A DNA stretch of 31,391 bases from an uncultured Collinsella sp. (GTDB taxonomy: Bacteria; Actinomycetota; Coriobacteriia; Coriobacteriales; Coriobacteriaceae), in the NCBI GenBank assembly GCA_900547835.1, contig URIJ01000004.1, forward strand, positions 1 to 31,391, written 5' to 3'. Position numbers and translations under genes: made by a program. Shown here piece by piece: positions 16,106-23,033 of this stretch; within the stretch, counting starts at the first letter, position 1, and every line of letters begins with the position of its first letter. Under the pieces are notes generated by a model. The model did not search any database. It worked only from the letters and a program-made list of their open reading frames with translations, and was not told the DNA's origin.

Positions 16106-17043
16106 TGGTTTCTCCCGGGGCAGGTCTTTCCGCCGTTGCGATTGTCGGTCCGACGGCGGTTGGTAAGAGTGATGTTGCCGACCGTTTGGCAGCTCGTCTT
16201 TCGTCCGAAGTGCTGTCGTGCGATGCGATGCAAATCTATCGTGGCATGGACATCGGTACCGCAAAGATGGCGCCCGATGAGTGCACGGCGCCGCTGCGTC
16301 TCGTCGACATTGTAGAGCCGGGTGTGGCATATTCTGCTGCGCTTTATCAGGCTGACGCTCGCGCGCATGTTGAACGTCTCCTTGGTTCGGGTTGCCTGCC
16401 GGTTTTTTGCGGAGGTACGGGGCTGTATCTCAAGGCCGCCCTCGATGAGATGGACTTTCCCTCGGGTGAACTTGAGGACGATCGCCGTGCGGGCTATCAG
16501 GAGCTTGCCGAGCGTATTGGCGAGGAAGAACTGCATGCCTTGCTTGCCGAGCGCGATCCAGAATCGGCTGCTGTTATTCATCCCCATAACGTGCGCCGTG
16601 TGATTCGTGCGCTCGAGATGCATGATGATGGTATTTCCTATGCACAGCAAAAAAGTCAGTTTAGTGTTCCGCGCGAGCATTATCATGCTCTATGGTTTGG
16701 TCTGACGCGTAATCGCGAGGTGCTCTACGAGCGCATTAACCTGCGTGTCGATCTGATGTTTGAACAGGGTCTTGTTGATGAGGTTCGCGGTCTTATGGAC
16801 CAGGGGCTGGGAGATGCCCTGACTTCGATGCAGGCAATTGGCTATAAAGAGATCATTGATGCTTTCAATGGCGTGATTTCTATGGATGAGGCTCGCGAAC
16901 TCATCAAGATGCGTTCGCGTCGCTATGCCAAACGTCAGCTTTCGTGGTTTAAGCGCGATGACCGTATCGTGTGGTTTGATATGGACGAGTTTACGATCGA
17001 TGAGGTCGTTGAGGACATCCTGCATCGTATTGAGGCTGCCTAA
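16105..17043 (+). CDS. miaA: tRNA dimethylallyltransferase MiaA
   Basis: MiaA transfers the dimethylallyl group to A37 of tRNA, making the substrate of MiaB. The 312-residue protein has the P-loop GPTAVGKS at 15-22, the DAMQIYRGMDIGTAK substrate motif, GGTGLYLKAAL, and the C-terminal QAIGYKEI and RYAKRQLSWFKR motifs, all diagnostic. The start overlaps the miaB stop by one base and its own stop overlaps the hflX start in the same way, so the three genes are translationally coupled. The two enzymes of one tRNA modification pathway are thus encoded in reverse reaction order. Confidence 0.97.
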   Translation: MVSPGAGLSAVAIVGPTAVGKSDVADRLAARLSSEVLSCDAMQIYRGMDIGTAKMAPDECTAPLRLVDIVEPGVAYSAALYQADARAHVERLLGSGCLPVFCGGTGLYLKAALDEMDFPSGELEDDRRAGYQELAERIGEEELHALLAERDPESAAVIHPHNVRRVIRALEMHDDGISYAQQKSQFSVPREHYHALWFGLTRNREVLYERINLRVDLMFEQGLVDEVRGLMDQGLGDALTSMQAIGYKEIIDAFNGVISMDEARELIKMRSRRYAKRQLSWFKRDDRIVWFDMDEFTIDEVVEDILHRIEAA

Positions 17044-18332
17044 TGGCCCGTTTCCCCCTTGTTCCCACGGCACCCGAGCCCGAGTGTGCCATTTTAGTTG
17101 GTGTTGAGTGGCGCGACAATGCATGGCCGCTCGATCGCTCGCTTGATGAGCTGGAGCGTCTTGCCCACACAGCTGGTGCCCAGAGCGTGGCACGCTTGTC
17201 GCAGCGTTTGGTAAAGCCGTATCCTAAATCGTTTATCGGTTCCGGTAAGGTTGAAGAGCTGTGCGGCCTGGTGCATCGCATGGATGCCGATGTCGTTATT
17301 TTTGACGACGACCTGACCCCCTCGCAGCAATCCTATTTGGAGAAAGCCGTGGGCGAGCCGGTAAAGATTATCGATCGTACAGCACTGATCCTGGATATCT
17401 TTGGCCTGCATGCTCAGACGCGTGAGGGACGCCTACAGGTACAGCTGGCGCAGCTTCAATATCTGTTGCCTCGTCTGCGCGGTATGTGGAGCCATCTTGC
17501 CAAGGAGCAGACGCGCGGCGGCATCGGTTCACGCTTTGGTCAGGGCGAAAGTCAGCTCGAGGTCGACCGTCGCCTCATTCGTAATAAGATCGCTGCGCTT
17601 CGTCGTGAGCTCAAGCAGGTTGAACAGCGTCGCGATGTTCAATCCAAGAGCCGCATTGAGTCACCGGCGTTTCGCGTCGCGTTAGCCGGTTATACCAATG
17701 CCGGTAAATCGACGTTGCTTAATCGTCTGACCGGCTCTACGGTACTTTCGCAGGACAAGCTGTTTGCTACGCTCGACCCGACGACGCGTTCGTATCGCCT
17801 GCCCGGCGGTCGCGGCATGACGATTACCGATACTGTTGGCTTTATTCAAAAGCTACCGCATGGTCTCGTTGATGCCTTTAAGTCCACGCTGTCTGAGGTT
17901 CTTGGTGCCGATCTGATCCTTAAAGTTGTGGATGCCTCTGACGAGGACTACGAGCGCCAGCTCGAGGCAGTCGATCGCGTTCTTGACGAGATCGGTGCCG
18001 GCGAGCGTTTGACGCTTACGGTGTTCAATAAAATCGATCTTCTCGATAGCGTTGATCGATTGAGTTTCCGTCGTCGCTATCCCGAGGCCGTGCTGTTCTC
18101 GGCCCAGACGGGCGAGGGACTCGACGATCTCGTCGACCGTATTGCTCGCGAGGCGGCTGCCACCGATGTGTTGCTCTCCGCTGATATCCCGTATCGCGAG
18201 GGCGCCCTCATCACGCTGGTGCATGAACAGGGAACCCTTTTGCACGAGGAATATCTTGAGGGCGGCGTTCGTATTGTTGCGAAGCTGCCGGCTCGTATCG
18301 CGCCGCGGCTCAAGCGTTATCGCACCGAGTAG
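17043..18332 (+). CDS. hflX: Ribosome-splitting GTPase HflX
   Basis: HflX is a GTPase that binds the 50S subunit and splits or rescues stalled ribosomes under stress. The 429-residue protein has the N-terminal HflX domain (YPKSFIGSGKVEEL, FDDDLTPSQQ, DRTALILDIFGLHAQTREG), a coiled segment, and the G domain: GYTNAGKST from residue 216, DTVGFIQKLPHGLVDAFKST, and NKID. The GTG/ATG overlap with miaA (TAATG) suggests coupling. Its 3' end overlaps the convergent minus-strand gene by 16 bases, and no plus-strand terminator is evident there. Confidence 0.96.
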   Translation: MARFPLVPTAPEPECAILVGVEWRDNAWPLDRSLDELERLAHTAGAQSVARLSQRLVKPYPKSFIGSGKVEELCGLVHRMDADVVIFDDDLTPSQQSYLEKAVGEPVKIIDRTALILDIFGLHAQTREGRLQVQLAQLQYLLPRLRGMWSHLAKEQTRGGIGSRFGQGESQLEVDRRLIRNKIAALRRELKQVEQRRDVQSKSRIESPAFRVALAGYTNAGKSTLLNRLTGSTVLSQDKLFATLDPTTRSYRLPGGRGMTITDTVGFIQKLPHGLVDAFKSTLSEVLGADLILKVVDASDEDYERQLEAVDRVLDEIGAGERLTLTVFNKIDLLDSVDRLSFRRRYPEAVLFSAQTGEGLDDLVDRIAREAAATDVLLSADIPYREGALITLVHEQGTLLHEEYLEGGVRIVAKLPARIAPRLKRYRTE

Positions 18333-19021
18333 ACGAGCTCCAAAAAGCCCAGAATAGTGGGCTGATGCAGTAGATAAAAGGGGAGTGCGTGACGTCCAAG
18401 GCTGGCGAGCGCCGGGATGGGATTGGCGTAGGCCCAGCTTGGGACGGTCTTATCGATTCCCTGCGCTATGTGTGCGGCGAAGTATCCTGCAAGATACATA
18501 AAGAAAAACGGGATGATGGGGTAGTAATCACCTGAAACAAACCCAGGGCTCGGAAATCCCAGCCACGCCAGGTAGGGGACAGGGTAGATCGTTTTGGGGA
18601 TGCTCCAGGTGATTGCGAACAACATAAGGCATAGGGGCATGCCCCATCTCGCCGTTATCTTCTTAAGGACGGGATCGGTCAACGCTACGATGCCGGTGCA
18701 TGCGGCCATGCAGTAGATGATGCCAAAATTAACCGAATCGTCGACTGAGACAAGTGTTGTTGCCAACCAGACAACGAGTGCTGCTAAGGCGTATTTGGCG
18801 GCACGTTTGATATTGTTGCGCGAAAGGGTGCACATCCAACCGGCGATAAACAAAAATACCCAGCTGATGCTGGCGCGCCAGATGTCTTGAAAGACTGACT
18901 GGGTAAACCAGGGCATATCCCAGCCGTACAGGTAGGCGAGATCATAGCAAGCGTGAAATCCTGCCATAGAAATCATCGTAAACCCGCGGACGGTATCAAA
19001 GATGGTGATGCGTTTTTGCAT
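18317..19021 (-). CDS. DUF1624 / heparan-alpha-glucosaminide N-acetyltransferase-like membrane protein
   Basis: This 234-residue integral membrane protein has about six or seven hydrophobic helices. It resembles the DUF1624 (HGSNAT catalytic) group of transmembrane acyltransferases: FDTVRGFTMISMAGFHACYDL at the start with a conserved His in the first helix, WVFLFIAGW, and LGRHALPFYLLHQP near the end. The substrate is unknown; sugar or envelope acylation is a family-based guess. Its ATG overlaps the lexA stop (TAATG on the minus strand), so it is likely cotranslated with lexA and may be SOS-controlled. A terminator-like hairpin (18341-18363) lies inside its last codons. Confidence 0.8.
   Translation of the reverse strand: MQKRITIFDTVRGFTMISMAGFHACYDLAYLYGWDMPWFTQSVFQDIWRASISWVFLFIAGWMCTLSRNNIKRAAKYALAALVVWLATTLVSVDDSVNFGIIYCMAACTGIVALTDPVLKKITARWGMPLCLMLFAITWSIPKTIYPVPYLAWLGFPSPGFVSGDYYPIIPFFFMYLAGYFAAHIAQGIDKTVPSWAYANPIPALASLGRHALPFYLLHQPTILGFLELVYSVR
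18341..18363 (-). terminator. Terminator-like hairpin inside the 3' end of the DUF1624 gene
   Basis: On the minus strand AGCCCA and TGGGCT form a 6-bp stem with a 6-base loop, followed directly by TTTTT. The T run ends about 22 bases before the stop codon of the same gene (18317-18319). The shape is that of an intrinsic terminator, though the stem is short and it may be only a coding coincidence. Confidence 0.4.
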
Positions 19022-19665
19022 TACGAGAACCGGCGCATCAAGCCGACGACTTTGCCCAAGATAACGGGATTCGTTGCATAGATAGGCTCCATGGTGTCAT
19101 TCTCAGGCTGCAGGCGTACGCGTCCCTGCTCCTTGTAGAACGTCTTGACGGTCGCCGAACCATCAATCATGGCCACGACAATTTCGCCGTTCATGGCACT
19201 TTTTTGTTCACGGACGATGATGTAATCGCCATTGAAGATGCCGACATTGATCATTGAGCTCCCATGCACCTCAAGGATAAAGGAACCCTGATCAGTGGCG
19301 ATTTCGGTCGGGATAGTAAATGTGTCTTCGATATTCTGCTCGGCCAGAATGGGAATCCCAGCCGCGACGCGACCAACGAGCGGCAGCGAGACCGTTCCGC
19401 GAGGTGCGGTGGGCTCGTCAGATTTAGAAATTGAGACAGAGGAACCATCCTCGTTAAAGAGTTCCAGGGCGCGCGGTTTGGTGGCATCGCGCTTGAGTAG
19501 CCCGCGCGCTTCAAGGGCAGAGAGATGGGCGTGCACGGTGCTGGGGGAGGAAAGGCCCACGGCAGAAGCCATCTCGCGCACGCTGGGCGGATAACCCTTC
19601 TCCTGCTGATATTCCTTGATGAAGTCGTAAATTTGCTGCTGACGCTTGGTAATTTTGCGAGCCAT
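19021..19665 (-). CDS. lexA: SOS repressor LexA
   Basis: LexA represses the SOS genes and cleaves itself when RecA filaments form. The 214-residue protein has a winged-helix N-terminus (KITKRQQQIYDFI, GYPPSVREMASAVGLSSPSTVHAHL), a cleavage site Ala102-Gly103 in LVGRVAAGIP, and the catalytic Ser137 (GSSM) and Lys174 (ATVKTF). The ATG at 19665 is chosen because AGAGAGGA lies 7 bases upstream; longer in-frame starts run through the operator region. Three LexA boxes upstream point to autoregulation and joint control of the divergent LysM gene. The stop overlaps the start of the DUF1624 gene. Confidence 0.97.
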   Translation of the reverse strand: MARKITKRQQQIYDFIKEYQQEKGYPPSVREMASAVGLSSPSTVHAHLSALEARGLLKRDATKPRALELFNEDGSSVSISKSDEPTAPRGTVSLPLVGRVAAGIPILAEQNIEDTFTIPTEIATDQGSFILEVHGSSMINVGIFNGDYIIVREQKSAMNGEIVVAMIDGSATVKTFYKEQGRVRLQPENDTMEPIYATNPVILGKVVGLMRRFS

Positions 19666-19688
19666 CAGGGCATCCTCTCTACCCATGT

Positions 19689-19702
19689 CAAACAAATGTT
19701 CG
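19689..19702. promoter_or_regulatory. LexA box 1 (lexA-proximal)
   Basis: CAAACAAATGTTCG matches CGAAC-N4-GTTCG at 9 of 10 positions. It lies 23 bases upstream of the lexA start codon. Confidence 0.75.
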
Positions 19703-19716
19703 AATTTTGCTTGACA

Positions 19717-19730
19717 GGAACAACTGTTCG
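19717..19730. promoter_or_regulatory. LexA box 2
   Basis: GGAACAACTGTTCG matches CGAAC-N4-GTTCG at 9 of 10 positions. It starts exactly 28 bp from box 1. Confidence 0.8.
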
Positions 19731-19744
19731 AAGATAATAATAAC

Positions 19745-19758
19745 CGAACATTCGTTCT
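19745..19758. promoter_or_regulatory. LexA box 3 (LysM-gene-proximal)
   Basis: CGAACATTCGTTCT matches CGAAC-N4-GTTCG at 9 of 10 positions. It starts exactly 28 bp from box 2 and ends 5 bp before a candidate -35 of the divergent LysM gene. Confidence 0.8.
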
Positions 19759-19763
19759 CGCGC

Positions 19764-19791
19764 TAGACATTTTTGTCCGCGCGGCTTGATA
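19764..19791 (+). promoter_or_regulatory. Candidate promoter of the LysM gene
   Basis: TAGACA (19764-19769) and TTGATA (19786-19791) are 16 bp apart, directly downstream of LexA box 3 and about 35 bases before the LysM protein start. Confidence 0.45.
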
Positions 19792-19825
19792 AAACTGTTC
19801 TCAGCAAAACACGCGAGAGGAGAAC

Positions 19826-20278
19826 ATGATGAACGCAACGAATATGGTCCAGGGAAACCTCGCCCTTAAGCTCGAGACGTCTGCAGAATACACTTTTACG
19901 GTTGTTCAGGGTGGCTGCTCCGGCTTTCAGCCTTTGACCGTAAAGCCTGCTCGCAATCAGCAGGCTGTAGCCGCGCCGGGCCGCGTTGCCCTGAAGGTTC
20001 CGACGATTGTCGCCGTTGCCGTTGCGCTTACGCTCTTCTTTGTCCTCGCTACGTCGGTCTTTAGCGCTCGTCACGCCGCGTATGCCGAGTCCGTTTCCAA
20101 CGTTACCTATGAGACCATTCGCGTTCAGTCTGGTGATTCTCTTTGGTCGCTTGCCGAGGAATATCCAATCGAAGGCCTTTCCACGCAAGAGACTTCCGAC
20201 ATGATCCGTAACGTCAATCATCTGGAGCATGGTTCGCTCGCCGCCGGTGCGCATCTTAAGGTTCCTGCTCGTTCGTAA
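19826..20278 (+). CDS. LysM membrane protein, probable YneA-like SOS division suppressor
   Basis: This 150-residue protein has an undefined N-terminal stretch, one membrane helix at about 59-80, and a C-terminal LysM domain at about 96-147 (YETIRVQSGDSLWSLAEEYP, then IRNVNHL and GAHLKVP). It is divergent from lexA across three LexA boxes. This matches yneA in Bacillus, a small membrane-LysM protein next to lexA that blocks division during SOS. The resemblance is in architecture and context; the sequence outside LysM is not obviously conserved, and the extra 55 residues before the helix are unlike YneA. The ATG at 19826 or 19829 fits the GAGAGGAGA at 19814-19822. nrdR follows after 51 bases with no terminator seen, so nrdR and dut may be read from the same promoter. 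Confidence 0.82.
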   Translation: MMNATNMVQGNLALKLETSAEYTFTVVQGGCSGFQPLTVKPARNQQAVAAPGRVALKVPTIVAVAVALTLFFVLATSVFSARHAAYAESVSNVTYETIRVQSGDSLWSLAEEYPIEGLSTQETSDMIRNVNHLEHGSLAAGAHLKVPARS

Positions 20279-20291
20279 TCATTATCGCGCT

Positions 20292-20335
20292 GCGCATGGT
20301 ACCCTTGTTATCGTTTAAGAGGAGGTACCATGCGC
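20292..20335 (+). promoter_or_regulatory. Hairpin occluding the nrdR ribosome binding site and start codon
   Basis: GCGCATGGTACC (20292-20303) and GGTACCATGCGC (20324-20335) are a perfect 12-bp inverted repeat separated by 20 bases. The right arm contains the nrdR start codon (20330-20332) and the last two G of its GGAGG ribosome binding site (20321-20325). In RNA this would sequester translation initiation. An operator in DNA is the alternative; it does not resemble an NrdR box. Confidence 0.65.
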
Positions 20336-20773
20336 TGTCCCAAATGCGGCAAGGCACATACCCGCGTCGTTGATTCCCGTATGCAGGAGTCAAATAACAC
20401 CATTAAGCGTCGCCGCGAATGTTGCTCGTGTAACTATCGCTTTACAACGTTCGAACGATGCGAAGACCCAATCGAGGTCATTAAGTCGGACGGAACCAAG
20501 CAGCGGTTCGATCGCAATAAGCTGCTCGTCGGCTTGATGCGCGCCACTATCAAGCGCGATATCGACACTAAGAAGCTCAATGAGATTATCGATGACATCG
20601 AGGTCGAGCTGCGCTCTCGCACGCTGACGGCCGTTACGTCCCATGAGTTGGGTGACATGGTACTCAAGCGCTTGGCCAAGATCGACAAGGTGGCGTACAT
20701 CCGCTTTGCCTCGGTCTACCGCGATTTCAAAGACGTCGATGAGTTTCTGCAAGAGCTCGACAAGCTAAGGTGA
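20330..20773 (+). CDS. nrdR: Transcriptional repressor NrdR
   Basis: NrdR senses ATP/dATP with an ATP-cone and represses ribonucleotide reductase genes. The 147-residue length is typical. The N-terminal zinc ribbon has Cys3, Cys6, Cys31 and Cys34 (MRCPKCGK and CCSCNYRF), followed by the conserved FTTFERCE. The ATP-cone starts with IEVIKSDGTKQRFDRNKLLVGLMRA, and the C-terminus has IRFASVYRDFKDVDEF. GGAGG precedes the ATG, but both lie within the base-paired arm described at 20292-20335. Four bases separate it from dut; both genes concern deoxynucleotide pools. Confidence 0.97.
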   Translation: MRCPKCGKAHTRVVDSRMQESNNTIKRRRECCSCNYRFTTFERCEDPIEVIKSDGTKQRFDRNKLLVGLMRATIKRDIDTKKLNEIIDDIEVELRSRTLTAVTSHELGDMVLKRLAKIDKVAYIRFASVYRDFKDVDEFLQELDKLR

Positions 20774-20777
20774 TTCC

Positions 20778-21221
20778 ATGTCCAACATTACCGTCAACAT
20801 AAAGCGTCTCGACCCCACCGTCGAGCTTCCCAAATACGCCCATCCCACCGATGCCGGCTTGGATTTGCGCTCCAACGAGGACTGCATTCTGAAGCCCTTC
20901 GAACGCCGTCTGGTCTCTACTGGGCTGGCCATCGCCCTGCCCGATGGCTACGCCGGCTTCGTCCAGCCCCGAAGCGGTTTGGCCATCAAGCAGGGCCTGT
21001 CTATAGTCAATACGCCGGGCCTCATCGACGCCCACTACCGAGGAGAACTCAAGGTTATCCTCATCAACCTGGATCCCTCCAACAACATCCAAATCAACAA
21101 AGGCGACCGCATAGCCCAACTCGTCATCCAAGAAGTCCCCACGGTCAACCTCATAGAAGTAAACGAACTAGACGAAACCGACCGAGGCAAAGGAGGCTTC
21201 GGCTCCAGCGGCATCGCCTAG
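20778..21221 (+). CDS. dut: dUTP diphosphatase
   Basis: Dut hydrolyses dUTP to dUMP and pyrophosphate, keeping uracil out of DNA and supplying thymidylate synthesis. The 147-residue trimeric-type enzyme shows all five motifs in order: DAGLDL, PRSGLA, GLIDAHYRGE, DRIAQLV, and the C-terminal RGKGGFGSSG. It follows nrdR after 4 bases. The last third of the gene has noticeably more AAC, ATA and CTC codons than neighbouring genes. A strong hairpin terminator and a pair of palindromic repeats lie downstream. Confidence 0.97.
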   Translation: MSNITVNIKRLDPTVELPKYAHPTDAGLDLRSNEDCILKPFERRLVSTGLAIALPDGYAGFVQPRSGLAIKQGLSIVNTPGLIDAHYRGELKVILINLDPSNNIQINKGDRIAQLVIQEVPTVNLIEVNELDETDRGKGGFGSSGIA

Positions 21222-21237
21222 GGGCGCTCGTATCCCT

Positions 21238-21343
21238 CCCGCCCGCCTCTCACACATATCATTCCATGCTCAAACATTCTCGCTTCGCTTCGCTCGCTGC
21301 GAAACTGCGCGTGGAACGATATAGGTAAGCCCCGGGCGGGCGG
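21238..21343. repeat. Palindromic repeat, copy 1
   Basis: A 67-base core (21256-21322) starts ATATCATTCCATGC and ends GCGTGGAACGATAT, so its ends are themselves an imperfect inverted repeat. Outside the core, CCGCCCGCC (21239-21247) pairs with GGCGGGCGG (21335-21343). The reverse complement of the core equals copy 2 (21523-21580) except for a 9-base extra AGCGA-like stretch. No gene is seen within it. Confidence 0.85.
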
Positions 21344-21373
21344 CTACTCGCTTGAAACAATATTTACTTTTCT

Positions 21374-21431
21374 AGTAAGCCGATGCGACAAAGGGGCTGT
21401 CCCTTTGTCGCATCGGCTTACTGTATTTTTA
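21374..21431 (+). terminator. Long hairpin terminator after dut
   Basis: A perfect 22-bp stem (21374-21395 with 21401-21422, left arm beginning AGTAAGCCGATGCGAC and ending AAAGGG) encloses a 5-base GCTGT loop and is followed by GTATTTTTATTTT. It is far longer than a normal intrinsic terminator stem. It lies between the two palindromic repeats. On the minus strand the downstream sequence has few T, so it mainly serves the nrdR-dut side. Confidence 0.85.
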
Positions 21432-21499
21432 TTTTCCTGTTTTACCTTTGCAGGTTCTAATGGAGGGGATTCTGAAGTAGCTGCTAGTAAGTAAACGCA

Positions 21500-21603
21500 G
21501 CCGCTCTGCCGGAGCCGCCCTTATATCGTTCCACGCGCAGTTTCGCAGCGAAGCGAGAATGTTTGAGCATGGAATGATATAAGGGCGGCTCCGACAGAGC
21601 GGC
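21500..21603. repeat. Palindromic repeat, copy 2 with 37-bp stem
   Basis: Bases 21500-21536 pair with 21567-21603 over 37 positions, with two mismatches and one G-T pair, around a 30-base loop that holds TTCGCAGCGAA. The inner 58 bases (21523-21580) are the inverted counterpart of copy 1. The outer part (GCCGCTCTG-C-CGGAGCCGCCCTT) is different from the outer arms of copy 1, yet is also self-complementary. It ends 10 bases before the stop codon of the minus-strand glycosyltransferase gene. Confidence 0.88.
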
Positions 21604-21613
21604 GGACATTCGA

Positions 21614-22915
21614 CTAGCGGATATGCGCGGGTTTTCCGCCCCAATAGAAGCGGCAGAAGGCTCGTTTGCGCTTTTGGGGCTTGCCTACTAGCTCCATGGT
21701 TGCGATGGCTATGTCTTCGGCAGCGTGGGGGCGGCGTAGTACTTCGCCGTTGATGAGTAGGGCTTTGAGTGATTCGGGATGGTCGTGTAAGTGACGAAGG
21801 GTTACGATGAGTTCTCGTGCGGTGGTGACATGCATGCTGGCGCCCATGCCGGTGAGCATCGTGGTGTTGGCCTTTTCCTGACCGTATGATTTGCCCAGCA
21901 GGATCATCGGCAGATGAGCGCACAGGCACTCGGTGACCGTGAGTCCGCCTGATTTGAGGATTGCCAGGTCGCAGCCGTGCATGAGGGCCGCCATGTCGTC
22001 CACGTAGTCCAGAACCGTGACGTTTTCGAGCTTCATGGCGTCGAAGAGCGTCTTGAGTCGGGCGGCGTATTCCTTATCCTTGCCCGGTAAAAAGACAAAG
22101 TGCATGTCCTCAAAGCTGCGTAAGAAGGGGAGCGTGTGGTCCATCGCGGCACGGAAACGCACGTATGGTTGGGGCAAACTGGCGCCGGCCATCACCAATA
22201 CGACGGTTTTGTCTATGGGGAGATTGAACTTGCTCAGCTCTTCCTCGCGATCGTAATTTGAATCGAAACCGGCTCGGATGGGGATGCCCGTTATGCGGAT
22301 CTTTGACTCGGGAACTTTGCGGGGGCGCAGCGTTTCGGCCATAAACTCGTTGGCCACGCAGAACAGGTCGGTGTCCTTGTGGGGCCAAAAGCCTTCGACT
22401 TCATAGTCTGTTGGTACGCAGATGACCGGATAATCGATACCCGTAATTACGCGGGCGCCCACGGCAACATTGGCTGCTGTGATGTGCGTTGCGACCACGG
22501 CTATAGGCCTGCGGCGACGAATATATTCGTTGAAGGCGGGGAACATAATTCGCGACCATGCCGTGCCGCCACCCCAGAGAAGATGCCCCGTAAGCGTATA
22601 TCGCCAGGTCAGGTCGTAAATGGGGCGCGTGGCTCCCGTAAAAGAAGCCGCGGTCTTATTGCCGTCGAATTTAATACGTCCAAAATCAAGGATATCGAGC
22701 ACTTCAATCTCAATATCCTCGGGGATGCCATTGGTGCCGCGGATGAGGTCGAATGCCTGCGCTATCGCATTTGCGGCGGCCTTGTGGCCCGAGCCAACGG
22801 AGGCATGCACGATGGTCACGAGAGGTTTTTGCTGAGCCAGGAGCGTGGTTTGCTCCGATTGGGGAGTGCTGTGCGTGAGCAGGGGAGCGTCGTCACTCGT
22901 CTGCGCCTGGTCCAT
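21614..22915 (-). CDS. UgtP/MGDG synthase family glycolipid glycosyltransferase
   Basis: This is a GT28-type glycosyltransferase of 433 residues, related to monogalactosyldiacylglycerol synthase and Bacillus UgtP, which add sugars to diacylglycerol to make glycolipids and lipoteichoic acid anchors. The N-terminal acceptor domain has HASVGSGHKAAANAIAQAF. The C-terminal sugar-nucleotide domain has ILKSGGLTVTECLCAHLPMIL and GQEKANTTML. The start at 22915 is chosen because AAGGGGAG lies 7 bases upstream; a longer frame to 22954 lacks a ribosome binding site. Sugar donor and exact acceptor cannot be told from sequence. It is divergent from trxB. Confidence 0.88.
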   Translation of the reverse strand: MDQAQTSDDAPLLTHSTPQSEQTTLLAQQKPLVTIVHASVGSGHKAAANAIAQAFDLIRGTNGIPEDIEIEVLDILDFGRIKFDGNKTAASFTGATRPIYDLTWRYTLTGHLLWGGGTAWSRIMFPAFNEYIRRRRPIAVVATHITAANVAVGARVITGIDYPVICVPTDYEVEGFWPHKDTDLFCVANEFMAETLRPRKVPESKIRITGIPIRAGFDSNYDREEELSKFNLPIDKTVVLVMAGASLPQPYVRFRAAMDHTLPFLRSFEDMHFVFLPGKDKEYAARLKTLFDAMKLENVTVLDYVDDMAALMHGCDLAILKSGGLTVTECLCAHLPMILLGKSYGQEKANTTMLTGMGASMHVTTARELIVTLRHLHDHPESLKALLINGEVLRRPHAAEDIAIATMELVGKPQKRKRAFCRFYWGGKPAHIR

Positions 22916-23033
22916 CGATAACTCCCCTTCAGGTTTGTAATACGGATTTATCATTGTAGTGCATGAGTGTCACGTTCACGTAAATTTGGGTATGAGCGCA
23001 AAGAACGACAACGTTTCGACGAGAGGATTCTTC

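Noticed and set aside
20446..20457. CGTTCGAACG palindrome as a LexA box
   Set aside because: It lies inside the nrdR coding region and has the half-sites in the wrong order and spacing for CGAAC-N4-GTTCG.
21429..21929. 166-codon minus-strand frame over the palindromic repeats
   Set aside because: It covers the hairpin and overlaps the glycosyltransferase gene in another frame; the product is low complexity.
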